64,000 nucleotides of DNA from positions 62,001 through 126,000 of the forward strand of contig NZ_JAGGDJ010000011.1 of the NCBI RefSeq assembly GCF_017652985.1, written 5' to 3'. Below, piece after piece: positions 1 through 8,112 of this stretch. The position numbers were made by a program, and so were the translations under genes. The stretch is from Paenibacillus artemisiicola (GTDB taxonomy: Bacteria > Bacillota > Bacilli > Paenibacillales > Paenibacillaceae). Position 1 is the stretch's first letter; every line of letters begins with the position of its first letter. The notes beneath the pieces are model-generated. The model ran no database searches. It was not told the origin of the DNA and saw nothing but the letters and a program-made list of their open reading frames with translations.

Positions 1-686
1 GGCGGCGTCAGGAACGCGATCGACGCATGCCCGAGCCCGAACAGGTAATGCGTCCCTTCCTTGGCCGCCTTGACGTTGTCCGTGCTGATGGAGGCGGCCG
101 CCACGCCCTTCAAATGCCGGTCGACGAGGACGAGCGGAAACTTCGCGATGACGAGCTTCAGAATTTCCGCGTTGAAATACTCCCCCTGCGCCGGAAACAC
201 GATCAGCCCGTCCACGCCGAGCGCGAGCAGCCCCCGGATGGCTTCCTCCTCGTAAGCGGGAACGCCGAACGAGCGCCTAAGCACGAGATAGGCGCCGTGC
301 AGGCGCGAAGCCTCCTCCATGCCGTAGATGAGCGCCGTGCCGTAGCTGTCCGCGAAATCGGTGATCACGAGCCCGATCAGCAGCTTGCCGTCCGCGCGTG
401 CCGGACGGCGGGCGACGACCCGCTGTCCGGCAGGGCCCTTGGCCGGCTCTTTCGCCGCGGCCGGGTCCGCGACGAAGGAGCCGCGGCCGGGCTGGCGGAC
501 GATGTAGCCCGCGGCCGCCAGCAGCTCCAGCGCCTTCTTGCTCGTGATGCGGCTGACGCCGTGCGCGTCGCCGAGCTCCTTCTCCGAGGGGACGCGGTCC
601 CCTACGTCGTATTGGCGCGCGATGATCGCGTCGCGCAGCGTTTCGAAAATGCGTTCGTACATCGGCTTCGAAGCGGATTCGCTCAT
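1..686 (-). CDS. GntR-type DNA-binding regulator with LacI-like sugar-binding domain (partial, C-terminus beyond window)
   Basis: The reading frame starts at ATG 686 with GGAGG 8 bases upstream and stays open to base 1, so the gene is cut by the window edge after about 228 residues. The first 70 residues form a GntR winged helix (PMYERIFETLRDAI, then PSEKELGDAHGVSRIT). From about residue 95 a LacI/periplasmic-binding-like fold follows (GLVITDFADSYGTALIYGME, later VDGLIVFPAQGEYFNAEILK and GLGHASIAFLTPP). This is the architecture of AraR-type repressors, which release DNA on binding a sugar. The target operon is outside the window. The fold is clear; the ligand is unknown. Confidence 0.88.
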   Translation of the reverse strand, partial: MSESASKPMYERIFETLRDAIIARQYDVGDRVPSEKELGDAHGVSRITSKKALELLAAAGYIVRQPGRGSFVADPAAAKEPAKGPAGQRVVARRPARADGKLLIGLVITDFADSYGTALIYGMEEASRLHGAYLVLRRSFGVPAYEEEAIRGLLALGVDGLIVFPAQGEYFNAEILKLVIAKFPLVLVDRHLKGVAAASISTDNVKAAKEGTHYLFGLGHASIAFLTP

Positions 687-825
687 TCTCGGTTGACCTC
701 CAGGCGCGACAGGCGCCGGAGCCGGCTCCCGCCTCTCCGTTCGTCGCTATTCTTATATCAATATATGCTTTCGCATGCCATTTGCCAAGCCGCATGGCCC
801 GGAACCGCCCTCGCCGCGCGCCGCG

Positions 826-858
826 CAAAACAAAAGAAGCGGCCGCCCGGCTGCTTCT
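826..858 (-). terminator. Rho-independent terminator after the 914-1360 gene
   Basis: Read on the minus strand, a 10-bp stem (AGAAGCAGCC paired with GGCCGCTTCT, one G-T pair) is followed directly by TTTTGTTTT. It lies about 55 bases beyond the stop of the gene ending at 914. Confidence 0.65.
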
Positions 859-913
859 CCTCGTGGGTGGGGATTCGATTCGCGTTCGTACGGGCCAAGC
901 GTGCCCTGCGGGA

Positions 914-1360
914 CTATCGGACGTTGCCGGTAAACGCGGACAGCTGCCGCGTCGTGTCGGCGTCCGCCGGATCGGCGCTCAGCTTGACGAACAAAGCCCG
1001 GAGCGTCGGCGCGTTCTGCGTGACGGCCTGCCGGTTGACGGGATTGAGCAGAATTTTGCCGAAACGGTCCAGCGCGACGTCGAGCACGTCGTTGCGCGAC
1101 TCGAAGCTCGTCTGGCCGGCCAAGGCCGCGGCGGCGGACACGGACGCCACGCACGCGTTGAAGTTGGACTCGTCCTCGTCGAAGTCCGTGCCGAGGCTCG
1201 AGGCCGCCAGGCTGAGCTGCGTTCTGAACGCCTCGTCGACGCGCTGCTGAAGCGCGCTCAGGTTGTTTTGGGCCCGGTGCTGCTGCACGGCCCGGTTCGC
1301 CAGCAGCGCGGCCAGTATCAAAATCGCGACGGAGAAGACGACGTTGCGGCGGGTTGGCAT
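914..1360 (-). CDS. Small membrane-anchored protein of unknown function
   Basis: The protein is 148 residues. I start it at ATG 1360 (MPTRRNVVFSVAI) and not at the longer upstream start, because the segment in front is arginine-rich, lacks the codon bias of the rest, and GAGGAGCA lies upstream of this ATG. Residues 6-24 form one membrane helix. The remainder is a soluble, mostly helical domain outside or inside the membrane (RVDEAFRTQLSLAASSLGTDFDEDESNFNACVASV is its start, broken here only for description). No family recognised. A terminator follows. Confidence 0.6.
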   Translation of the reverse strand: MPTRRNVVFSVAILILAALLANRAVQQHRAQNNLSALQQRVDEAFRTQLSLAASSLGTDFDEDESNFNACVASVSAAAALAGQTSFESRNDVLDVALDRFGKILLNPVNRQAVTQNAPTLRALFVKLSADPADADTTRQLSAFTGNVR

Positions 1361-1516
1361 GATCAATGCGGCTGCTCCTCTCGGTCCGGGATGTCGTTGA
1401 CCGCCCTCATCGGGACGGCGGCGCCGGCGGGCGGGCAAGGCGGCTGCGCGGCGAAGGTGCCTGCCTTCGTCCTCATTAGCCCTTTTTGCCCCTCATTGCC
1501 CTCCTTCGGCGCCTCT

Positions 1517-2032
1517 TTAATCGTAATCCAGCTCCTTGACGAAATAAAGCACCAGCTCGTCGTCGACCGGCACCGTCTGCCCCGGGCGCACTTCCTCGTC
1601 CCGGTACATGACGCCGTGCCCGTCCGGAATGTACCCCCGGCGGCAATAGATGCGCTGGGCGGCGCCGTAGTCCTTATACAGCCCCACGCCGATCCCGATT
1701 TGATTGTGGTGCCGGTTCACGATCGTCTCGAATTCGTCGATGAGCCGGTTGGCGACGCCGTGCCTGCGGAAGGCCGGGAACACGTGCAGGTCGTTGATCT
1801 CGGGGATATGCCGCTCGCGGAAATGCGGGTAGTCCGAAGCGTACTTCAAATGCGCGCAGCCCCCGGCGCGCCCGTCGGCGAACGCCAGCAGCGTCACCCG
1901 GGTCCCCGCCTGGTTCTCCGCCAGGCACCGGTCGAAATAGCCGTCCGGCCGCCCGATGCGCTGTTCCTCGAACGCCGCCTGCCACTGCGCCTTCAGCGCT
2001 TCGCTCTCCACTTGCTTCAATACGATGTCCAT
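1517..2032 (-). CDS. GNAT-family N-acetyltransferase
   Basis: The protein is 171 residues, a usual length for a single GNAT domain. It starts at ATG 2032 behind GAGGAGC. The acetyl-CoA-binding region is readable: a beta-4-like strand INDLHVFPAFRRHGVANRLI (residues about 83-102) carries the R-x-x-G-x-A type pyrophosphate loop, followed by GVGLYKDYGAAQRIYCRRGY, the usual C-terminal GNAT helix with a tyrosine. The acceptor substrate cannot be told from sequence. A small RHG-containing remnant lies 44 bases upstream on the same strand and may once have been co-transcribed. Confidence 0.85.
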   Translation of the reverse strand: MDIVLKQVESEALKAQWQAAFEEQRIGRPDGYFDRCLAENQAGTRVTLLAFADGRAGGCAHLKYASDYPHFRERHIPEINDLHVFPAFRRHGVANRLIDEFETIVNRHHNQIGIGVGLYKDYGAAQRIYCRRGYIPDGHGVMYRDEEVRPGQTVPVDDELVLYFVKELDYD

Positions 2033-2076
2033 GCTGCTCCTCGCCTCGTTCCGTGTAAGATTGTCGTGTTGCGATG

Positions 2077-2250
2077 TTAGTCCGCGGTCGCCGGCTGTTC
2101 CGGATAATGCCCGATATCGCCATGAAGCAGGATGTCCGTCCGTCCTTCGCAGACCTCGGGCTTGCACGGGCTGGCCGGATGAATGTACGGCGGCCGCCAG
2201 AGCTCGACGTTCCGCTCCGTCTGCCCGTGCCGGGCCACATAAATCGTCGT
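2077..2250 (-). pseudogene. Short histidine-phosphatase-like remnant without an in-frame start at its ribosome site
   Basis: On the minus strand the open frame reads TIYVARHGQTERNVELW and ends in GDIGHYPEQPATAD at the TAA at 2077. Third codon positions are strongly G/C, as in real genes here. RHGQTE is the catalytic N-terminal motif of the histidine phosphatase superfamily, but only about 55 residues exist against a usual 190-200. A good GGAGG precedes a TTG at 2257, which lies one base out of frame; the first in-frame candidate start is GTG 2238. A one-base shift near the start, or a truncated gene, would explain this. A genuine small protein remains possible. Confidence 0.4.
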
Positions 2251-2363
2251 GACTCAAGGCCGTCCCTCCTCCGCCGGTATCTTAGGCGCGCGATTCGTCC
2301 CCGGAAATTCCAAGACGGTTTCGAATGATTAGGTACCGGGGGATGCAAGAAGCGACGGAACGG

Positions 2364-2996
2364 CTAGGACGCCGCCCGCGCCTCGTTCTCCCCGGAGAAT
2401 AAGTCGGCCCGGTCCATGATGGCCTTCAGCATGCCGTTGTCGTTGAACGTCAGCTCGAAGCTCCGCGACTTGCCGCCGCTCGTGACGGTCACTTTGGCGA
2501 CGTTCTCGCGGGTCCAGTCGACGGCAAGATCCGAACCCGAGATCGGCTCGCCGGACGCGCCGAGCGCCACGAACGCCTGGTCGGACGTCCGTTTGAAGAA
2601 CCGGTTCTCGACCTGGTAAGCCCGGACGTCCGCCGAACCGCCGCTGCCCGATTCCTCGAGCAGCAGCCGGTACCGCTGGGTCGGCGAGTCGTAATAATAG
2701 CGGTTCGCGTTCGATTCGAACAGGTCGCCGAAGCCGGCCGCCCGAAATTCGAAGAACAGCACCGCCGCGCCGAGCGCGAGCAGGATCCAGTAGAACCTCG
2801 CCCGCGCGGCGTACTTTTGCAGGAGCATGGCGGCCACGAGGAGGCATTCCAGGGCGAGCAAGATTTCGATTCCGTCGAGAAGCCGGCCGTCGATCAGCGA
2901 ATACTGGTACTTGCGCTCGATGAACGCGATCGCCGTCCTGAACAGCATTCCGAATAACCCGATCCACAAAAGGAACTTGGCCAACATTCTTTTCAT
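2364..2996 (-). CDS. Hypothetical membrane protein
   Basis: The protein is 210 residues, starting at ATG 2996 behind a G-rich site. Residues about 5-25, 43-60 and 68-88 are hydrophobic and likely membrane helices. The C-terminal half from about residue 95 is soluble with beta-rich character (RYYYDSPTQRYRLLLEES, later KVTVTSGGKSRSFELTF). No catalytic motif or known family is recognised. The flanking genes are also small membrane proteins, so it may act at the cell envelope, but that is inference only. Confidence 0.7.
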   Translation of the reverse strand: MKRMLAKFLLWIGLFGMLFRTAIAFIERKYQYSLIDGRLLDGIEILLALECLLVAAMLLQKYAARARFYWILLALGAAVLFFEFRAAGFGDLFESNANRYYYDSPTQRYRLLLEESGSGGSADVRAYQVENRFFKRTSDQAFVALGASGEPISGSDLAVDWTRENVAKVTVTSGGKSRSFELTFNDNGMLKAIMDRADLFSGENEARAAS

Positions 2997-3081
2997 TACG
3001 AGCGCCCCCCGCCTGGAAGATTTGGCTGCTGCAAATAGCGTGCGGATAGATCGGCATGGCGGGCGCGGCGGCCCGGGTGCC

Positions 3082-3175
3082 TCAGTCGTTCGAGATGTCG
3101 ATTAAATTGCCGTCCGGGTCGCGGATGCGGATGGACCGAGCCGTGCCCTTCGCGCGGCGTCGGCGCTCATGCGCG
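3082..3175 (-). pseudogene. C-terminal scrap of a glyoxalase/VOC-family gene
   Basis: The minus strand reads ARSIRIRDPDGNLIDISND followed by a stop. D-P-D-G-N-x-I-(E/D) is the typical end of a vicinal-oxygen-chelate (glyoxalase/bleomycin resistance) protein, with the final metal-ligand region. Upstream the same frame loses sense and runs into the end of the 3176-3751 gene, so only the last 20-30 residues survive. The scrap directly abuts the stop codon of its neighbour, consistent with a deletion. Confidence 0.5.
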
Positions 3176-3751
3176 TCATGGCTTCGCCCCCCGGTCGCCG
3201 AAGCCGCGGCTATCCGCGGAATCCGCCTCGTACAGCTCGGCCCGGGCACCGCGGACGCGAAACCGCAGCCCGAGCGCGGCGAGCCTGACGTAGACCCGCT
3301 CGTCATGCTCGAACAGGTCCGCGCCGGCGCGGTAATACGCCTCGCAATCCAGCACGGCCGGCGCGCGGCCGGGCAGCGCGAACGTGTAGGCGGTGTCCTC
3401 CTGCCGCAAATACGGGTAAAATAATTTCACCCGCACGTAGTACTCGCCGTCCAAGCGGAGCAGCGGGTACCCCGGTGCGCGGTCCGCGTTCGGGTACGCC
3501 TCGAACAATCCGGATTCGAACGCGTACGTCGGCGATTGCCGGAGGATCGTCCGCAGCTGATTCCGCGTCATCGGCAGCCCGAGCGAGCGATGATACGCGC
3601 CCTGCGCGCTCTCGGCGATCGTCGCCAGCGACAGCAGGACGAGCCCGACGGCCACGCACAGCACGATGACCGTCACGTTGCGCGCGTAGATGCCCGCGAT
3701 GGAGCCAAGCATCAGAATAACCAGTCCAAGCCAGCTCTGAAAGGTCGTCAT
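3176..3751 (-). CDS. Hypothetical protein with two membrane helices
   Basis: The protein is 191 residues and starts at ATG 3751 behind GGGAGGA. Two hydrophobic helices cover residues about 5-22 and 26-46; the rest is soluble and contains GEYYVRVKLFYPYLRQEDT. The C-terminal end (ADSADSRGFGDRGAKP) is low in order and may have been altered by the event that left the VOC scrap immediately downstream. No family recognised. Confidence 0.65.
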   Translation of the reverse strand: MTTFQSWLGLVILMLGSIAGIYARNVTVIVLCVAVGLVLLSLATIAESAQGAYHRSLGLPMTRNQLRTILRQSPTYAFESGLFEAYPNADRAPGYPLLRLDGEYYVRVKLFYPYLRQEDTAYTFALPGRAPAVLDCEAYYRAGADLFEHDERVYVRLAALGLRFRVRGARAELYEADSADSRGFGDRGAKP

Positions 3752-3990
3752 GACGTTATTCCTCCCGGTTTCGAACGATTCCTGCCGGTTTGGCGCGCGC
3801 TGCTTTGCCCGATTGTCGGTTTTGCCCGTTTCTTTATCTAGTTTAGCATATTATGGAATCCGAAATCGCCGATATCGGAAACCTTTTGCCGAAACCGCTC
3901 GTCTTATCAGGAAGAGAATAGCTGAACGGCTTTTGGCGCATCCTTACATTCGGACCCCGTCGTCCAAATCTTTCCATTGGAGATGAAATC

Positions 3991-4950
3991 ATGTCGTACG
4001 TCATCGCGTTTCTCGTTTCGTTCGCCATCGTATACCTGCTTATCCCGCCGCTCGGACGGCTGGCGTTTCGCCTCGATTTCGTGGACAAGCCCCGCGAGAA
4101 CGTCGAGCGCAAAATCCACCGCAAGCCGATTCCGCTGACGGCCAGCTATGCCATCTTCGCGGGCTTCATCGTCACCTACCTGTTCTACCTGAAGGGCTTC
4201 ACGCTGCAAACCGGCGCGATCATCCTCGGCTCCCTGCTGCTGCTCGCGATCGGCACGGTCGACGACTGGTACAAGACGCGGGGCAAGGATTTCCCGACGT
4301 TGCCGAAGTTCCTGGTGCAAATCTCGGCCGCGGTCATCGTCTATGCCGCCGGCATTACGTTCAGCGGATTCTACAACCCGATCACCGGCGGCTTCGTGAA
4401 CCTGCCGGTATGGCTGCAGTTCGCGCTGACGATTCTGTGGATCTTCGGGGTGACGACGGTCATCAACTTCTCGGACGGCATGGACGGGCTGGCCGGCGGA
4501 CTGTCGGCGATCTCCGCGGGAACGCTGTTCGTGGTCGCGCTGGCCAAAGGACAGTCCGATTCCGCCATGATGGCGATCATCCTCGTCGGCGTCACGATCG
4601 CGTACCTGCGGTTCAACAAGCCGCCGGCGCAGGTGTTCATGGGCGACGCGGGGGCGACGTTCCTCGGCTTCATCCTCGCCGTCATCGCGCTCGACGGCGC
4701 GTTCAAGCAGGCGACGGTGCTGTCCATCTTCATTCCGATTCTGGCCCTCGGCGTGCCGATCTTCGACAACCTGTTCGTCGTGGTCAAGCGGCTCCTCGGC
4801 GGCAAGCCGATCTACCAGGCCGATGCCAGCCAGGCGCACTACCGTCTGCTGCGGGCGGGCCTCAGCCCGAAGCAGGCCGTCGCGTTCCTGTACCTAATCA
4901 GCGGCGTCCTGAGCCTGTCCTCGATCATTTTGCTGATGCTGCAGGTATAG
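3991..4950 (+). CDS. MraY/TagO/WecA-family undecaprenyl-phosphate glycosyl-1-phosphate transferase
   Basis: This 319-residue multi-pass membrane protein transfers a sugar-1-phosphate (in this family usually GlcNAc-1-P from UDP-GlcNAc) to undecaprenyl phosphate, the first step of teichoic acid or other surface glycan synthesis. Family marks are GTVDDWYKTRG (residues about 88-98), NFSDGMDGLAGGLSAI (about 158-173) and FMGDAGATFLGF (about 213-224), which hold the Mg/phosphate-binding aspartates. The late cytoplasmic loop reads ASQAHYRLLRAGLS, with one histidine where TagO has a histidine cluster. About ten helices are visible. It stands alone on the plus strand with a shared terminator. B. subtilis TagO is the closest named relative I can suggest. 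Confidence 0.88.
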   Translation: MSYVIAFLVSFAIVYLLIPPLGRLAFRLDFVDKPRENVERKIHRKPIPLTASYAIFAGFIVTYLFYLKGFTLQTGAIILGSLLLLAIGTVDDWYKTRGKDFPTLPKFLVQISAAVIVYAAGITFSGFYNPITGGFVNLPVWLQFALTILWIFGVTTVINFSDGMDGLAGGLSAISAGTLFVVALAKGQSDSAMMAIILVGVTIAYLRFNKPPAQVFMGDAGATFLGFILAVIALDGAFKQATVLSIFIPILALGVPIFDNLFVVVKRLLGGKPIYQADASQAHYRLLRAGLSPKQAVAFLYLISGVLSLSSIILLMLQV

Positions 4951-4995
4951 CGGCGCGACTTCGGACAAACTCGTAAACGATCTAGTCCATAGGCA

Positions 4996-5043
4996 AACAA
5001 CCGCCCCGAACGCCATGCTTTCCTGACGTTCGGGGCGGTTGTT
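4996..5043. terminator. Bidirectional terminator between convergent genes
   Basis: A perfect 17-bp stem (4996-5012 with 5027-5043, core ACCGCCCCGAACG) encloses a 14-base loop and is flanked by T-rich sequence on the plus strand (GTTTTGTTG) and a shorter T-rich run on the minus strand. It serves the MraY-type gene and the DinB-like gene, which converge here. Confidence 0.85.
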
Positions 5044-5063
5044 TTGTTGCGCGGACGGCGGCG

Positions 5064-5513
5064 CTAGCGCACGAAAGCGATGTAATCCACGTTGACCGGC
5101 TCCCCGCCGAGCCGGCGCAGCTTCGCGTTCACTTGCCCGCGGTGGTACTGGCCGTGCAGCGCCACGTGCGTGAGAATGTCCCGGATGGACGTCCGGAACT
5201 CGCGGCCCGCCTGGTTCTCGTAGACGACGACGTCGTCCAGCCGCTCGGGCTTCAGCCGCGCCAGGTAGGACGCGAACGCCTCCTTGTTCTGCTTCGCCAG
5301 CTCGACGCAGGCGTCCACGCCGTCCTCCGACCAAAGCGGCACGTGCGCGCTGTCCTGCCCCAGCAGCCGGGCATGCCAGACCTGCTCCGCGCGCAGGACG
5401 TGCTCGAAGAGCCCGGCCGCTTCGGCGCTGCCGGAACGGTCGGCGCACAGCGCGCTCAAGATTCGCTCGTTCGCCCAGTTCAAATGGCTGAACATTCGTT
5501 GAATCGTTTCCAT
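5064..5513 (-). CDS. DinB-family protein
   Basis: This 149-residue four-helix-bundle protein belongs to the DinB/YfiT group, which binds a metal through three histidines. They are visible as HVLRAEQVWHARLL (first His near residue 38) and HVALHGQYHRGQVN (near residues 117-125). The beginning METIQRMFSHLNWANERIL is typical. Several DinB relatives in Gram-positive bacteria are thiol (bacillithiol) transferases; the substrate here is not determinable. It starts at ATG 5513 behind AAGGAAGGG, 20 bases after the DeoR gene, so the two are probably co-transcribed. Confidence 0.85.
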   Translation of the reverse strand: METIQRMFSHLNWANERILSALCADRSGSAEAAGLFEHVLRAEQVWHARLLGQDSAHVPLWSEDGVDACVELAKQNKEAFASYLARLKPERLDDVVVYENQAGREFRTSIRDILTHVALHGQYHRGQVNAKLRRLGGEPVNVDYIAFVR

Positions 5514-5532
5514 CTTCGCGATCCCTTCCTTA

Positions 5533-6336
5533 TCAGAGGCTCTCCTTCAGCTTGCCCTTGACGGGACAAACCATGACCTGCACGCCGAACGCCTCGATCT
5601 CCCGCAGCAAGCCCGGGTCCGTCAGGTCGCTCGTGATCAGCACGTCCACGTCCTGAAAGCCCGCGAACGACACGAGCGCCTGCCGCTCGAACTTGCTGTG
5701 GTCGGCCAGGATGACGATCCGGCTGCCGGCCTTGATCATCGCCCGCTTCACTTCGGCCTCGTACAGGTCGGAGCTGGTGAAGCCCTTGCCGAGCGCGATG
5801 CCGGAGGTGCCGAGAAAGGTGGAATGGGCGCTGTACGTGTTCAGCTCCCCGACCGCCTGCGGGCCGACGAGCGACATCGATTTCGTGACCAGCTTGCCGC
5901 CGAGCACGAAGATCGACGCCGCTTCGTTCTGACTGCACTCTTCCGCGACGTTCATGCCGTTCGTCACGAGCACCAGATTCGGAATTTCCTTCAGATGGCG
6001 GGCCATGCACCACGTGGTCGAGCCGGAATCCAGCACGACGATCTGCCCTTCGCCGACGAGCGAAGCGGCCAGCTTGCCGATCGCTTCCTTCTCCTCGTAG
6101 TACTGGAACTTGCGCTGCTGGACGGGGAGGACGGAAGCGAGCGACTGCTGATAATCGTCGGTCAGGATCGCGCCGCCGTAATTTTTTTGCACCATGCCTT
6201 CCTTCTCCAGCTGCTGCAAATCCCGGCGGATCGTCTCTTCGGACACGCGGAATTCCTTGACCAGATCGGCTACCTTGACGCTGTGCTCCTGAAGCAGCAT
6301 TTCTTTGATTTTATTCCGGCGCTGGACCGCGATCAT
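5533..6336 (-). CDS. DeoR/GlpR-family transcriptional repressor
   Basis: The protein is 267 residues. Residues 1-57 form the DeoR winged helix (RRNKIKEMLLQEHSVKVADL, then VSEETIRRDLQQLEKEGMVQ). From about residue 75 the DeoR C-terminal sugar-phosphate sensor follows (EKEAIGKLAASLVGEGQIVV, DSGSTTWCMARHL, VTNGMNVAEE, DHSKFERQA). The family senses phosphorylated sugars. No sugar operon is attached; the downstream partner is the DinB gene. An 8-4-8 palindrome over its own promoter (6358-6377) indicates autoregulation. Confidence 0.92.
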   Translation of the reverse strand: MIAVQRRNKIKEMLLQEHSVKVADLVKEFRVSEETIRRDLQQLEKEGMVQKNYGGAILTDDYQQSLASVLPVQQRKFQYYEEKEAIGKLAASLVGEGQIVVLDSGSTTWCMARHLKEIPNLVLVTNGMNVAEECSQNEAASIFVLGGKLVTKSMSLVGPQAVGELNTYSAHSTFLGTSGIALGKGFTSSDLYEAEVKRAMIKAGSRIVILADHSKFERQALVSFAGFQDVDVLITSDLTDPGLLREIEAFGVQVMVCPVKGKLKESL

Positions 6337-6357
6337 AAGGAACCCTCACTTCGGCCT

Positions 6358-6377
6358 ATAATGAATGGCTTCATTAT
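6358..6377 (-). promoter_or_regulatory. Palindromic operator over the DeoR gene promoter
   Basis: Two perfect 8-base arms, ATAATGAA and TTCATTAT, are separated by TGGC. The arm contains a perfect TATAAT -10 hexamer on the minus strand (6373-6378), about 40 bases from the DeoR start. A bound repressor here would block its own transcription. Confidence 0.65.
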
Positions 6378-6564
6378 ACGCATTTTTTGGGAGCTAGTCG
6401 AATGTCCGCGGCGAAGCATGGAAGACGGCGGCGGCCGGCGCGTTCCAAGCCGAATAGGCGACGCCCCGCAAGGCTTCCGGCACGCCGCGCCAGTAGACGG
6501 CGATCACGCGACAACAGCTTCCCGTACGGCGACGCAACACGCTCCCCCCACGCTGACTCAAGAC

Positions 6565-6601
6565 AAAAAAGCCTCGGAACGCCGTATGCGTTCCGAGGCT
6601 T
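6565..6601 (-). terminator. Terminator of the Opp operon
   Basis: A perfect 14-bp stem (core GCCTCGGAACGC, 6569-6582 with 6588-6601) with a five-base loop is followed on the minus strand by six T. It lies about 80 bases beyond the stop at 6683. The rest of 6378-6682 shows no gene that I can support. Confidence 0.88.
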
Positions 6602-6682
6602 ATCCCCGCTTCCGCCCTGCTTATGAGTAGGCTCGCAATCGAGAACTCTCCCAGCCTCTCCATGACCCGCTCGTCCGCTCCG

Positions 6683-7117
6683 TTAGCGCTGGATCGGCTC
6701 GATTCGGTACGTGCCGGCCTCGCCGGGGCGCTCCTCGCGCACCGCCCAGCCGTACGACAGGACGGACAGCAGCCGTTCGCGCTCCGCCGGCGTCAGCTTG
6801 GCGACGACCGACTCGTTGCCGGCCTCCAGCACGAGCTCCGGCTCCTGCGCGAAGGCGACGTTGATCCACGAGCGGATGCCGCGCACGGTGTTGTACTTGA
6901 TAGCGTAGCCTTCGCGCACCGCCCGTTCGAACGTCTCCGGGTTCGCGGCCGCGAAGTCCGCCAGCTGCGCGTAATCGAACTCATAGATGCTGTCGTCGGC
7001 CGGCAGCCCGTCGCGTTCCCGGATGCGGCGGACGATCTCCTCGTCCGTCCAGCCCAGCCCGCGCAGCCCTTCCAGCATCAGCGCGTCCCATTGGGACAGT
7101 TTCGCTTTCGTTTCCAT
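6683..7117 (-). CDS. Hypothetical protein at the end of the Opp operon
   Basis: The protein is 144 residues when started at ATG 7117, which has AAGGAGG 8 bases upstream; a second ATG at 7135 overlaps the stop of the ATP-binding gene in front and is the less likely start. The sequence is soluble, helical and acidic (LSQWDALMLEGLRGLGWTDE, then FAAANPETFERAVREG). A tail resembling EERPGEAGTYRIEPIQR ends it. No family recognised. Its position within 20 bases of the last transporter gene suggests co-transcription with the peptide importer. Confidence 0.7.
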   Translation of the reverse strand: METKAKLSQWDALMLEGLRGLGWTDEEIVRRIRERDGLPADDSIYEFDYAQLADFAAANPETFERAVREGYAIKYNTVRGIRSWINVAFAQEPELVLEAGNESVVAKLTPAERERLLSVLSYGWAVREERPGEAGTYRIEPIQR

Positions 7118-7131
7118 GCGCTCTTCCTCCT

Positions 7132-8112
7132 TCATTCGGATCCATGGCCGGCCACGAAATGGCCCGGACGGACCTCCCGCAGCCCGCCGTCTCCGCCGCC
7201 CTCGCCCGAAGCCCGCGGATCGTAGACCAGCGGACGCTGCTCGCGCGCGAGGCGCGGATCCGGAATCGGAATGGACGAGAGCAGCGCCTTCGTGTACGGA
7301 TGCAGCGGATTCTCGTACAGCTCGTCGCTCTCCGCCACTTCCACGAGCCGTCCGCCGTGCATGACGCCGATGCGGTCCGAGATATGCCGCACCATCGACA
7401 GGTCGTGCGCGATGAACAGGTACGTCAGGCCGAATTCCGCCTGCAGGTCCTCCAGCATGTTGATGACCTGCGCCTGCACGGATACGTCGAGCGCCGAGAT
7501 CGGCTCGTCGCAGACGACGAACTCCGGCCGCACGGCCAGCGCCCGCGCGATGGAGATCCGCTGCCGCTGCCCGCCGCTGAATTCGTGCGGATACCGCAGC
7601 ATATGCTCCCGCTTCAGCCCGACCCGCTCGAGCAGCGCGCCGACCGTCTCCTTCCGTTCCCGGTCGCCCTTATGAACGCCGTGAATGTTCATCGGCTCGC
7701 CGATCAGCTCCAGCACGTTCATCCCCGGATTGAGCGACGAATACGGGTCCTGGAAGATCGACTGGATGCGCCGGCGGAACGGCTTCAGCTGCTTGTCGCC
7801 GAGCTTCGCGAGATCATGCCCGTCGAAACGCACCTCGCCGTCCGTGTAATCGTACAGCCGCAGCAGGCACCGCCCCACGGTCGACTTGCCGCTGCCGGAC
7901 TCGCCCACGAGGCCGAACGTCTCGCCGCGGCGGATCTGGAAGCTGACGCCGTCGACGGCCTTCAGCACGTCCCGGCCGCGCCCCAGCAGATCCGTCCCTT
8001 TCGCGAAATGCTTCTTCAGGTTCCGCACGTCCACCAGCACCTCGCCGGCGTCCTTCGTCCGCAACTCGCCCGCCGAACCGGCCGGCAGACCGCCGTTCAT
8101 GACCTCGCTCAT
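7132..8112 (-). CDS. Oligopeptide/dipeptide ABC transporter ATP-binding protein, OppF/DppF type
   Basis: The protein is 326 residues from ATG 8112, whose ATGA overlaps the stop of the OppD-type gene. Motifs are Walker [17 protein letters not shown], signature [20 protein letters not shown], Walker [20 protein letters not shown] and the H-loop [15 protein letters not shown]. The C-terminal [16 protein letters not shown] region is the oligopeptide ABC extension. It hydrolyses ATP at the inner face of the membrane together with the OppD-type subunit. A much longer upstream reading frame exists but is a shadow of the OppD gene. Confidence 0.93.
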   Translation of the reverse strand: MSEVMNGGLPAGSAGELRTKDAGEVLVDVRNLKKHFAKGTDLLGRGRDVLKAVDGVSFQIRRGETFGLVGESGSGKSTVGRCLLRLYDYTDGEVRFDGHDLAKLGDKQLKPFRRRIQSIFQDPYSSLNPGMNVLELIGEPMNIHGVHKGDRERKETVGALLERVGLKREHMLRYPHEFSGGQRQRISIARALAVRPEFVVCDEPISALDVSVQAQVINMLEDLQAEFGLTYLFIAHDLSMVRHISDRIGVMHGGRLVEVAESDELYENPLHPYTKALLSSIPIPDPRLAREQRPLVYDPRASGEGGGDGGLREVRPGHFVAGHGSE

